Shown here: positions 1 to 5,542 of the stretch, in pieces
How the letters are laid out: the number at the start of each line of letters is the position of its first letter
Numbering within the stretch: position 1 is the first letter of the stretch
Assembly: GCA_027001525.1 (NCBI GenBank)
Contig: JALTMR010000217.1
Coordinates: 1 to 5,542 of the forward strand
Direction of reading: 5' to 3'
Length of the DNA: 5,542 nucleotides
Source of the DNA: Gammaproteobacteria bacterium
GTDB taxonomy: Bacteria; Pseudomonadota; Gammaproteobacteria; Tenderiales; Tenderiaceae
Translations under genes and position numbers: made by a program
Notes under the pieces: model-generated
Told to the model about the DNA's origin: nothing
The model's database searches: none
The model's input: the letters and a program-made list of their open reading frames with translations, nothing else

Positions 1-1295
1 ATACGCATTCGGGTGGTGCAATCATCCATCCAGGCACCACCACGCTTGTGGGGGCGGGCATAAAGATCGAGGTAGAACTGCCCCCGCACATTACCCTGGG
101 CATCCTCGATTTCGAAAAAGCGCACATCTTCGTGCCACACATCCACCCCTTTGATCTCGCTGATTTCGATGCCATACAGCTTGTTGACCACAGTAAACAT
201 CCCCGCCAACACTCGGTCTTCAGGGAAATAGGGTTTTAGCTCTTCCTGGGTAATGGCATAACGGTGCTGACGCAGCTTTTCCGAGTAGAAGGGGATATCC
301 CATGCTTCCAGCGCATCAACGTCAAAATGCTCTTTGGCATAGGCGCGAACCTCTTCCAGCTCCTGGCCCGCCATCGGCAACGCCCGTTCAGCCAGATCGT
401 TCAAAAAAGCCAGCACCTGATCCGTCGACGCCGCCATTTTGGTCGCAATAGAGCGCTCTGCGTAGTTGGCAAAACCCAACAACTGGGCGGCCTCGTGACG
501 CAAGGCCAGTAACTGCTCCATAACCGGCGTATTATCCCACCGCCCGGCGTGAGGGCCTTCATCAGAAGCACGGGTGACGTAAGCGGTGTACATTTCGCAG
601 CGCAGCTCCCGGTCTTTGGCGTACATCATGACAGGCAGATAGGAGGGGAACTCCAGCGTAAAAAGCCAGCCCTCCACCTTCTCCCGGCTGGCGGTCTGTT
701 TTGCCATCGCTATTGCCGAGTCGGGCAAACCGCTCAGACGCGCTTCGTCCACGATCTGGATGCTCCAGCCATTGGTGGCATCCAGTACATGTTCTTCAAA
801 TTTGCTGCTGAGGGCAGATAACTCCTGCATCACCGCTTTGTAACGCGCCTTGTCTGTTTCACTGAGATCCACTCCGGAGAGACGAAAATCGCGCAGGGCG
901 TTGTCTATAATCTTCCTCTGGGCGGCGGCGAGACGGGGGTACTCATCACTCTCTGAAATCTGTTTAAAAGCAGCGAACAGCGCCTCATTCTGCCCCATTT
1001 CGGTGGCATAATCTGACAACTTGGCCAAACAGGCGTTATAAGCATCGCGCAGCGCCTCGCTATTAACCACGGAATTCATATGGCTGATAGGCGACCAAAC
1101 CCTTCCCAGACGCTCCTCCAGCTGCTCCAATGGATGCACAAGATTTTCCCAACTATAGCGATCCACTGTGGCAAGCATCTCTGCCACCGCCTGACGGTTT
1201 TCCTTTATGACCTGATCGATGGCCGGCTCCGCGTGTTCCGGCTCGATTTTGGAAAAAGGAGGCAGCCCCTCCAGACTCAACAACGGGTTGGACAT
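1..1295 (-). CDS. prlC: Oligopeptidase A (PrlC), M3 family zinc metallopeptidase, N-terminal 431 codons
   Basis: The reverse strand reads open from an ATG at 1295-1293 to the window edge, giving 431 codons plus two bases. The protein starts MSNPLLSLEGLPPFSKIEPE and carries sequence typical of oligopeptidase A: WDIPFYSEKLR (about 332-342), YFPEDRVLAGMF (356-367), VWHEDVRFFE (386-395) and FYLDLYARPHKRGGAW (407-422). The E. coli enzyme is about 680 residues, so the HExxH zinc site and the second metal ligand lie beyond the left edge and cannot be checked here. Known role of the family: a cytoplasmic thimet-type oligopeptidase that degrades short peptides, including cleaved signal peptides; in E. 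coli it is linked to heat shock. The start is supported by GAGGA (1307-1303) 7 bases before the ATG. No confident promoter was found in the upstream gap. The gene is intact as far as seen, with no frameshift. Family assignment is secure. Confidence 0.96.
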   Translation of the reverse strand, partial: MSNPLLSLEGLPPFSKIEPEHAEPAIDQVIKENRQAVAEMLATVDRYSWENLVHPLEQLEERLGRVWSPISHMNSVVNSEALRDAYNACLAKLSDYATEMGQNEALFAAFKQISESDEYPRLAAAQRKIIDNALRDFRLSGVDLSETDKARYKAVMQELSALSSKFEEHVLDATNGWSIQIVDEARLSGLPDSAIAMAKQTASREKVEGWLFTLEFPSYLPVMMYAKDRELRCEMYTAYVTRASDEGPHAGRWDNTPVMEQLLALRHEAAQLLGFANYAERSIATKMAASTDQVLAFLNDLAERALPMAGQELEEVRAYAKEHFDVDALEAWDIPFYSEKLRQHRYAITQEELKPYFPEDRVLAGMFTVVNKLYGIEISEIKGVDVWHEDVRFFEIEDAQGNVRGQFYLDLYARPHKRGGAWMDDCTTRMR

Positions 1296-1302
1296 TCAGT
1301 AA

Positions 1303-1307
1303 TCCTC
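1303..1307 (-). promoter_or_regulatory. Ribosome binding site of prlC
   Basis: GAGGA on the minus strand ends 7 bases before the ATG at 1295. It fixes the prlC start, which also matches the N-terminus expected for the family. Confidence 0.7.
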
Positions 1308-1319
1308 AATGAAATTTAC

Positions 1320-1330
1320 GTTGAATCAAC
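1320..1330. repeat. 11-bp palindrome upstream of prlC (possible operator)
   Basis: GTTGA-A-TCAAC is a perfect inverted repeat with a one-base centre, 25-35 bases upstream of the prlC ATG. Its place in the leader or promoter zone would suit a regulator site, but it is short enough to be chance and matches no site I recognise. Confidence 0.25.
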
Positions 1331-1353
1331 ACCTGAAAAGCATCAGATGGCAG

Positions 1354-1435
1354 TTAAGGGCACCTTTATTAATTCATGAGAGCGCACCTTAAACCCCAAA
1401 TCCGTTACATCCAGAATTGACAGAGGTGCCCTTAA
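1354..1435. mobile_element. 74-bp MITE-like element with flanking TTAA (core 1358-1431)
   Basis: A perfect 12-bp inverted repeat, TTAAGGGCACCT (1354-1365) and AGGTGCCCTTAA (1424-1435), brackets the non-coding gap. TTAA at 1354-1357 and 1432-1435 can be read as a 4-bp target duplication, leaving a 74-bp core with ends GGGCACCT...AGGTGCCC. Homology of the two ends continues inward to about 22 bp (left GGGCACCTTTATTAATTC, right end reversed GGGCACCTCTGTCAATTC), and the first three mismatches are all transitions, as in a decayed terminal repeat. A third partial copy, GCACCTT, lies at 1384-1390, 24 bp from the one at 1360-1366. No ORF fits inside, so a transposase would have to act in trans. YTAR-like target choice and short GGG-type ends recall IS5-family elements; this is inference. 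Alternative: a long hairpin acting on transcript ends or stability. Confidence 0.55.
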
Positions 1436-1468
1436 GAGAAAAATAAAACCAATGAAATCAGAAACGGG

Positions 1469-1494
1469 CCGACAGCACAACGACTATCTGCCGG
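1469..1494 (-). terminator. Weak candidate terminator after the exported-protein gene
   Basis: On the minus strand CCGGCAG and CTGTCGG can form a 7-bp stem (one G-U pair) around a 12-base loop. The following sequence is T-rich but the best run (TTTTATTTTT) begins only about 20 bases later, so this is not a textbook intrinsic terminator. It sits about 40 bases past the stop of the upstream minus-strand gene. Confidence 0.25.
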
Positions 1495-1536
1495 GGGAAT
1501 AGCAGGCAAAGGGAAACAGTTAAAAGCGAGCAGGGT

Positions 1537-2451
1537 CTACAGGTTAATATCCGGGTTCACGGCAGGATCCGGGTCACGGTAGATTGTCCAGTCTTCCGCA
1601 GCCGTATCGAAATCACCTTCGGCGTAGGTGTATGTTCCTTCACTACCCAGAATTCCAAGGCCTTCCGTATAGATAAAACGCCCGCCGCTAACGACGGAGT
1701 CACTGGTGTATTCCGGCGTCATGGCAAAATCACCCGCAGCGACACCCTGCACGGTGACCGAGTTAATCACCGGGGCACTCACCATGTCTGCCAGCGCCTG
1801 GCCGGAGTAGACTGAGCCCCGCATATCCATATCGAAAAAAGAGGTCATGTCTCCGTCGATGACGGTCTGGGTAATGCGGGGCTTTGCCAGCAAAATATCT
1901 TTAAGAAATTCATTACAGAACGTAGAGGCCCCACAACTCCAGGTCGTGGTTGCCGCGTCCCACTCACCACCAACCACCTGGCGCATAATGACCCTTTCCG
2001 GATTTGCGGAGGCATTGCCCGGACCAGTCAACGGGCCCAGGCCCGGCGTGCCGCTAACGGGGTGGTTTTCAGCAAGACTGTAGGAGGAGGCTGCGTTATA
2101 TGTGTCTGCACTCGACCCATTGGTGCCTTCGATGTAAAACTCCTGGGCGAAGCCATCGACCGGATCGCCCACAATGACGTGCACATAGTTCACTCCCGCC
2201 ACCACAACCTCCTCCATCAGAAACGGAGTGGGTTCAAAATTCACGTAATTCCCATACGCCCGGCAGGCACCAAAACCATCGCGATTACACTGGTATGCAG
2301 ACGCGCTGGTATTTCTGTCCGCACTGGGCATGAAGTTCAGGGTGAACTCTGCGGCCACGGCTCCGCCCGCAGCAAAAAACATCGCCAGCGCCAAAGTCGA
2401 TTTCAGGATATGCACAGATTTTCCCACCAAATTTCCCGTCCCTGAGTCCAC
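1537..2451 (-). CDS. Exported acidic protein of unknown function
   Basis: I do not recognise a family. The frame is open for 304 codons from a GTG at 2451. Residues 14-34 form a clear Sec signal peptide: HILK, a hydrophobic core STLALAMFFAAGG, then AVAA before EF, so cleavage after A34 is likely. No lipobox is present. The mature chain of about 270 residues has only four Cys (55, 63, 173, 179), in two CxnC pairs that could form disulfides in the periplasm or outside. It is strongly acidic (about 35 Asp/Glu against 11 Lys/Arg), rich in Gly, Ser, Thr and Ala, and has no C-terminal anchor or sorting signal. The start is uncertain: GTG at 2451 lacks a Shine-Dalgarno and has an in-frame TGA just upstream, while TTG at 2430 and GTG at 2415 are in frame. 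GTG 2415 would give the most typical signal peptide (MHILK...). It probably has its own promoter near 2530, but may also receive readthrough from the GIDE gene upstream. Confidence 0.8.
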   Translation of the reverse strand: MDSGTGNLVGKSVHILKSTLALAMFFAAGGAVAAEFTLNFMPSADRNTSASAYQCNRDGFGACRAYGNYVNFEPTPFLMEEVVVAGVNYVHVIVGDPVDGFAQEFYIEGTNGSSADTYNAASSYSLAENHPVSGTPGLGPLTGPGNASANPERVIMRQVVGGEWDAATTTWSCGASTFCNEFLKDILLAKPRITQTVIDGDMTSFFDMDMRGSVYSGQALADMVSAPVINSVTVQGVAAGDFAMTPEYTSDSVVSGGRFIYTEGLGILGSEGTYTYAEGDFDTAAEDWTIYRDPDPAVNPDINL

Positions 2452-2474
2452 ATTTCAAGACCGAACCACACCAT
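2403..2474 (-). CDS. Putative 23-codon leader ORF overlapping the start of the exported-protein gene
   Basis: An ATG at 2474-2472 is preceded by GGAGG (2485-2481) with a 6-base spacer, the best ribosome binding site in this region. It opens a 23-residue frame starting MVWFGLEMW and ending in TGA at 2405-2403. This frame differs from the exported-protein frame and overlaps its signal peptide. The peptide has four Trp (3, 9, 16, 17) and does not resemble a signal sequence. If translated, ribosomes ending at 2403 could restart at GTG 2415 of the main gene, giving translational coupling. Alternatives: a chance ORF, or a sequencing indel that separates the true start from the main frame. No homologue is recognised. 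Confidence 0.3.
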   Translation of the reverse strand: MVWFGLEMWTQGREIWWENLCIS

Positions 2475-2480
2475 TCCCTC

Positions 2481-2485
2481 CCTCC
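2481..2485 (-). promoter_or_regulatory. Strong Shine-Dalgarno not aligned with the main ORF
   Basis: GGAGG within GGAGGGAGGGA precedes the ATG at 2474, which is out of frame with the exported-protein gene. It is notable because the long frame itself has no comparable ribosome binding site at any of its possible GTG or TTG starts. Confidence 0.5.
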
Positions 2486-2526
2486 AAGACTAGCATTGGC
2501 GAGAGAATAGGCAAATACCAAGCCGC

Positions 2527-2537
2527 AATATATAGCA
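2527..2537 (-). promoter_or_regulatory. Candidate extended -10 promoter for the exported-protein gene
   Basis: Minus-strand TGCTATATATT contains the extended -10 motif TGnTATA, and TATATT (2532-2527) matches five of six consensus bases. No good -35 stands 17 bases upstream, which fits an extended -10 promoter. Transcription would start near 2520, leaving a leader of about 45 bases to the short ORF and about 70 to 105 bases to the possible starts of the main gene. Confidence 0.4.
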
Positions 2538-2548
2538 TGTGTTCACAT
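2537..2548. promoter_or_regulatory. Palindrome ATGTG-TT-CACAT in the promoter (possible operator)
   Basis: Five-base arms with a two-base centre form a perfect inverted repeat directly upstream of the candidate -10, where a bound repressor would block RNA polymerase. The spacing is too short for a CRP site (TGTGA-N6-TCACA). A second inverted repeat, ATTTC-TTTG-GAAAT, follows at 2547-2560. No regulator is assigned. Confidence 0.35.
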
Positions 2549-2616
2549 TTCTTTGGAAATTTAATACGCACTAGGCCCTATTTTGGTCCCGCGCAAACTG
2601 TGATAGCAAACACCCG

Positions 2617-3570
2617 CTAGCCGGAAATATGTGCCCCGACAGTCCTGGCGGCCAGAGCCCAGGCAGAGATCCCCCCCACAGCGAAGAAAAGCACCAGAGC
2701 GATGATGGCCTGCTGACGATAGCGCCGGGTGAGATCCCGTTGAGGATGCGAAGAGAGCAGAAAGGGGCGGTGCCCATCTTCGAGCTGACAAACCATGTGC
2801 GTATCGGGCTCCCGGGATCGCTTGCGATACTCCGCCGCAGCCTTGCGCTGAGCCAGCTGCTGAACCTTCTCCCACTCGGTCGTGTCGATTTCGCCATCCC
2901 GGTTCAAATCAAAGTGATCCAGCAGCAGGGCGGGTTTATTTTTCCAGGCCCGAATAAGGTCTCGGGCAATTTCGGCGCGCGAATAGCCGTCTGTCGCGCG
3001 GATCGTCTGAAAATTTCCCAGCACATAAAGGGGCTGGCCAACCATAATGAAGGTCTCGGTATAGCGATAATTCGCCCCAAAACCGATTCGGCCCGCCGCC
3101 AGCAGAGGGACATCCAGCGGCCTGGGGCTGTCGCCATACCAGACAAGCTTGTCCAGCGGTGTCACTTCAGCCCCCTCGGGGTCGATCACGCACTGACCCG
3201 TCTCATCCTCCAACAAGAACAGCGCATCGCTCTCCCCCTGCTCAACGGTTCGCCAGCGCGTCGTGCGACTGCCCTTGATATGGACAACCTCTTTGCGCTC
3301 CACCTTGTAGCGGAACCAGAGGCAGTTTTTGGCCGTCAGCGGCGAAATGATCGGCTCCCCGGCCATCATCTTGCCCACCCCCTCCAGCTCGACGTAGCCC
3401 TGCGGGGCAGAGCGAATTTTCGCCGTGGGTGCATCCTCAATAATGCGAGCCCGTCGCCACTGCCGAAAAGCGTAGTAAAACGCAGCGGCCGCCCCCAGCA
3501 CCAACACACTCCAGACGATCCAGAACTCAGCCGCTGGAAGTTGCCGTATTTTGCTTGCCATCTCCTCCAT
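2617..3570 (-). CDS. GIDE-domain membrane protein with an EF-hand
   Basis: The product is 317 residues from the ATG at 3570. One membrane span lies near the N-terminus (about 16-35, FWIVWSVLVLGAAAAFYYAF) and a second near the C-terminus (about 288-308). Between them is a region like the bacterial GIDE/BAM domain, related to the membrane-side domain of mitochondrial MUL1: YVELEGVG, SPLTAKNCLWFRYKVE, LFLLEDETGQCVIDPEGAE and, later, GQPLYVLG. No RING finger is present, so the usual label E3 ubiquitin ligase does not describe an activity here. Residues 221-232 (DLNRDGEIDTTE) form a complete 12-residue EF-hand loop with Asp, Asn, Asp, Gly, Ile and final Glu in place, so Ca binding is likely. With one span at each end, the GIDE and EF-hand regions share one compartment. 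The gene follows lemA by 6 bases, and the two are probably one operon. A TTG at 3573 and an ATG at 3561 are other starts. The biochemical role is unknown. Confidence 0.88.
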   Translation of the reverse strand: MEEMASKIRQLPAAEFWIVWSVLVLGAAAAFYYAFRQWRRARIIEDAPTAKIRSAPQGYVELEGVGKMMAGEPIISPLTAKNCLWFRYKVERKEVVHIKGSRTTRWRTVEQGESDALFLLEDETGQCVIDPEGAEVTPLDKLVWYGDSPRPLDVPLLAAGRIGFGANYRYTETFIMVGQPLYVLGNFQTIRATDGYSRAEIARDLIRAWKNKPALLLDHFDLNRDGEIDTTEWEKVQQLAQRKAAAEYRKRSREPDTHMVCQLEDGHRPFLLSSHPQRDLTRRYRQQAIIALVLFFAVGGISAWALAARTVGAHISG

Positions 3571-3576
3571 CAAGGG

Positions 3577-4149
3577 CTACCCAAACAGGGACTTGAGATC
3601 GACGTCCTTCTTCTCCTCATCGCTGAACTCCAACAGATCCCGTGCGGTAAAACCAAATTTACGAGCGATCAGCACATCGGGAAACTGCTCGATGCGCACG
3701 TTGTTATTGTTCACAGCCTCGTTGTAATACTCCCGCCGATCGGCGATGGTATTTTCCAGCCCGCTGATACGGCTCTGCAAATGCTGAAAGCTCTCGCTGG
3801 CCTTGAGCTCCGGGTAGTCTTCGGCAACAGCAAACAGGTTGCCCAGGCCCAAGCGCAACTGGGTCTCTGCGGGGCCCAGTGCCGCCACATCCCCCGCTTC
3901 CCGTGCCTCGGCCACACGCGAACGAGCCTCCATGACCTGGCGCAACGTCTCTTGCTCATAGCCCATGAATTGTTTGCAGGTCTCCACCAGCTTGGGGAGT
4001 TCATCGTGGCGCTGCTTCAGCAACACATCGATATTCGACCACGCCTGAGAAACCCCGTGCTTGAGTCTGACCAGATTGTTGTAGATCATGATGGCGTAAA
4101 CCAGTACAACCACGACCACAGCAATGACAATAAACGTGCTCACATCCAT
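3577..4149 (-). CDS. lemA: LemA family membrane protein
   Basis: The 190-residue product has an N-terminal membrane span (4-22, STFIVIAVVVVVLVYAIMI) with little before it, then a long, mostly helical soluble domain. Family hallmarks are YNNLVRLK (23-30), AWSNIDVLLKQRHDELPKLV (36-55), AEDYPELKASESFQ (109-122), ISGLENTIADRREYYNEAVN (128-147) and FPDVLIARKFGF (156-167). Length is typical of the family, whose molecular function is not established. The start was moved from an in-frame GTG at 4167 to the ATG at 4149, because AGGAG lies 7 bases before that ATG and the longer form would only add a polar tail before the span. It is the first gene of a pair with the GIDE/EF-hand gene and is transcribed divergently from gor. 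LemA genes commonly sit beside genes for membrane proteins of GIDE or TPM type, which suggests a shared envelope role. Confidence 0.94.
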   Translation of the reverse strand: MDVSTFIVIAVVVVVLVYAIMIYNNLVRLKHGVSQAWSNIDVLLKQRHDELPKLVETCKQFMGYEQETLRQVMEARSRVAEAREAGDVAALGPAETQLRLGLGNLFAVAEDYPELKASESFQHLQSRISGLENTIADRREYYNEAVNNNNVRIEQFPDVLIARKFGFTARDLLEFSDEEKKDVDLKSLFG

Positions 4150-4228
4150 ACTATTCTCCTGAATCACAACGACTTGCTAAATTCCAGCATTCACCGATCA
4201 TCTATCGACTTTACAGGAAGCCCTCTGA
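4150..4228. promoter_or_regulatory. Divergent lemA/gor intergenic region
   Basis: These 79 bases separate the two divergent starts, so promoters for both must lie here or inside the genes. On the plus strand TTGCTA (4174-4179) could be a -35, but nothing close to TATAAT follows at 16-18 bases. No clear OxyR-type site (ATAG-N7-CTAT) was seen. The gor ribosome binding site is AGGAAG (4215-4220), 8 bases before its ATG. Confidence 0.5.
4157..4161 (-). promoter_or_regulatory. Ribosome binding site that sets the lemA start
   Basis: Minus-strand AGGAG followed by AATAGT and the ATG at 4149 is a well-placed Shine-Dalgarno. It lies inside the extra codons that a GTG start at 4167 would translate, which argues for the shorter protein. 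Confidence 0.7.
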
Positions 4229-5542
4229 ATGACAACACACTACGACCTCATCGCCATTGGCGGCGGCAGCGGTGGGCTGGCCGTCTGTAAGCGGGCAGCG
4301 GCCCACGGTGCAAAGACAGCGGTAATCGAAGGAGGACGCTTGGGCGGTGCCTGTGTCAATGTCGGTTGTGTGCCTAAAAAGGTGATGTGGAACGGGGCTC
4401 ACATCGCCCAGGCCCTGCAAGATGCCCCGGACTACGGCTTCAACCTCAAGGCCCCGCCGTTCAGCTGGCCGACACTCAAACAGAAGCGGGATCACTATGT
4501 CGACCGCCTCAACACCCTTCACGACGCCAACCTGAGTAAGGCCGGCGTGGCACTGATCCGGGGCTACGCCCGTTTTATCGACGGCCACACGGTGGAGGTT
4601 GATGGTCATCGCTACAGCGCTGATCACGTCGTGATCACCACCGGCGGGCGGCCACTGCTGCCCAACATTCCCGGAGCAGAGCTGGGCATAACCTCTGATG
4701 GCTTCTTTGAACTGGAAGCACTGCCGCGCAAAGTCGCCGTGGTTGGCGGCGGTTACATTGGTGTTGAGATTGCCGGCGTGCTCAATGCGCTGGGCAGCCA
4801 GGTCTCACTCCTATTGAGAAGCGATGAGCCACTGGGCGCCTTTGACCCACTGATTCGCACCACCCTCAAAACGCAGATGATCGACGACGGCATCGACCTG
4901 CGCAGCCGCATCAGCATCGAAGACATCACCCTGTCAGAAAAAGGCGGCCTCTCCGTCGTGCTTCACGACGGGCCGGAGCTGGAGGATTTTGACACCCTGA
5001 TCTGGGCGATCGGCCGTGCGCCCAATAGCGATCAGCTCAATATCGAGGCAAGCGGCGTACTGTGCGACGTGCGCGGTTTCATTCCCACCGATGAGTACCA
5101 GAACACCAATGTTGCCGGCATTTACGCCATTGGCGATGTCACGGGTCGGGCCGCACTCACCCCGGTGGCCATCGCCGCCGGCCGCCGCCTGGCAGACCGC
5201 CTCTTTGGCAACCAGCCCCACAGCCGGCTCGACTATCACAACATCGCCACCGTTGTGTTCAGCCACCCCCCCATCGGCAGCATCGGCCTTACCGAGCCCC
5301 AGGCACGAGAGGCGCACGGTGAACAGGTCAAAATCTACCAGACCCGATTCACCCCCATGTACCACGCGGTCACCGAGCACAAAACCAAAACCGCCATGAA
5401 ACTGGTCTGCGCCGGCGAAGAGGAGAAAATCGTCGGCTGTCACATCATCGGCCTGGGGGCCGACGAAATGCTGCAAGGCTTTGCTGTAGCGATCAACATG
5501 GGAGCGACCAAGGCCGATTTTGACCGCACCGTCGCCATCCAC
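4229..5542 (+). CDS. gor: Glutathione reductase, nearly complete (438 codons, C-terminus off window)
   Basis: This FAD flavoenzyme reduces glutathione disulfide to glutathione with NADPH in the cytoplasm. Visible elements in order: FAD dinucleotide fold GGGSGG (11-16) with E34 for the ribose, the redox disulfide C42-VNVG-C47 followed by VPKK, the coenzyme-binding fold GGGYIGVE (173-180), the second FAD motif YAIGDVTG (299-306), and the dimer domain from about 335. The last codon in the window is H438 in VAIH, equivalent to the active-site His of the HPTxxEE motif, so only about a dozen residues are missing against the 450 of E. coli. The ATG at 4229 directly follows an in-frame TGA and has AGGAAG 8 bases upstream. 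The coenzyme pocket is atypical: the third fold Gly is Gly (E. coli Ala179), R197 is kept (Arg198), but S198, D199 and G203 replace Lys199, His200 and Arg204. The family is certain; strict NADPH preference is less so. Confidence 0.95.
   Translation, partial: MTTHYDLIAIGGGSGGLAVCKRAAAHGAKTAVIEGGRLGGACVNVGCVPKKVMWNGAHIAQALQDAPDYGFNLKAPPFSWPTLKQKRDHYVDRLNTLHDANLSKAGVALIRGYARFIDGHTVEVDGHRYSADHVVITTGGRPLLPNIPGAELGITSDGFFELEALPRKVAVVGGGYIGVEIAGVLNALGSQVSLLLRSDEPLGAFDPLIRTTLKTQMIDDGIDLRSRISIEDITLSEKGGLSVVLHDGPELEDFDTLIWAIGRAPNSDQLNIEASGVLCDVRGFIPTDEYQNTNVAGIYAIGDVTGRAALTPVAIAAGRRLADRLFGNQPHSRLDYHNIATVVFSHPPIGSIGLTEPQAREAHGEQVKIYQTRFTPMYHAVTEHKTKTAMKLVCAGEEEKIVGCHIIGLGADEMLQGFAVAINMGATKADFDRTVAIH

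Larger units (their letters stand above)
1296..1536. other. Non-coding gap between prlC and the exported-protein gene
   Basis: These 241 bases lie between two minus-strand genes. They hold the prlC ribosome binding site, an 11-bp palindrome, the 74-bp MITE-like element and a weak hairpin. No credible ORF and no sigma-70 promoter with good -35 and -10 boxes was seen for prlC, although TAAATT at 1316-1311 is a possible -10 without a matching -35. Confidence 0.6.

Noticed and set aside
48..1379. Several plus-strand frames of 63-99 codons
   Set aside because: All but the tail of the last lie within prlC on the opposite strand, have no good ribosome binding sites and show no family features.
1354..1435. 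CRISPR or tandem repeat array
   Set aside because: Only two inverted copies and one partial copy of a short motif are present, with no regular repeat-spacer pattern.
2285..2521. A 78-codon minus-strand frame with a TTG start at the promoter of the exported-protein gene
   Set aside because: It starts at a weak TTG, reads through the signal-peptide region in another frame and encodes a Cys/Arg-rich sequence typical of a frame shadow.
4150..4228. OxyR binding site controlling gor
   Set aside because: Short ATAG/CTAT-like pieces occur, but none with the spacing and symmetry of the known site.
2629..4290. A 553-codon open frame on the plus strand
   Set aside because: It is antisense to the GIDE gene and lemA, both of which have strong family motifs, membrane spans and ribosome binding sites. 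The plus-strand product has no recognisable domain and would run into the start of gor. It is best explained by GC-rich codon use on the opposite strand.
4934..5542. A 202-codon minus-strand frame and other frames inside gor
   Set aside because: They are shadows of gor, whose frame carries the FAD, redox-disulfide and coenzyme motifs in the right order.

Overview
The window reads as the chromosome of a Gram-negative gammaproteobacterium, probably marine. The evidence is two housekeeping enzymes of clearly gammaproteobacterial type (oligopeptidase A/PrlC and glutathione reductase), a LemA + GIDE membrane pair, and a very acidic exported protein. Genus cannot be read from the sequence. All genes run on the minus strand except gor at the right end.

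Layout from left to right. Positions 1-1295 (minus) hold the N-terminal 431 codons of prlC (M3 zinc oligopeptidase); its catalytic C-terminal third lies outside the window. Positions 1296-1536 are a 241-base non-coding gap containing a compact 74-bp MITE-like element with imperfect terminal inverted repeats and flanking TTAA, plus a weak hairpin that may end the next gene. Positions 1537-2451 (minus) encode an exported acidic protein of unknown function. It is preceded by a 23-codon upstream ORF with a near-ideal Shine-Dalgarno and by a plausible extended -10 promoter with palindromes. Positions 2617-3570 (minus) encode a two-span membrane protein with a GIDE (BAM) domain and one canonical EF-hand. 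Positions 3577-4149 (minus) encode a LemA family membrane protein, 6 bases upstream and almost certainly co-transcribed with it. After a 79-base divergent gap, gor runs on the plus strand from 4229 off the right edge, and the window ends exactly on the expected catalytic His codon.

Functionally, PrlC (cytoplasmic peptide turnover) and Gor (NADPH-dependent glutathione recycling) flank an envelope cassette: LemA, GIDE/EF-hand protein and an exported orphan. In E. coli prlC and gor are also divergently oriented neighbours, with only rlmJ between them. Here the same pair is kept but the interior differs. I did not find a convincing new multi-gene system. The points most worth a second look are the MITE-like element, the exported orphan with its leader ORF, the Ca-binding-looking GIDE protein paired with LemA, and unusual residues in the Gor coenzyme pocket.
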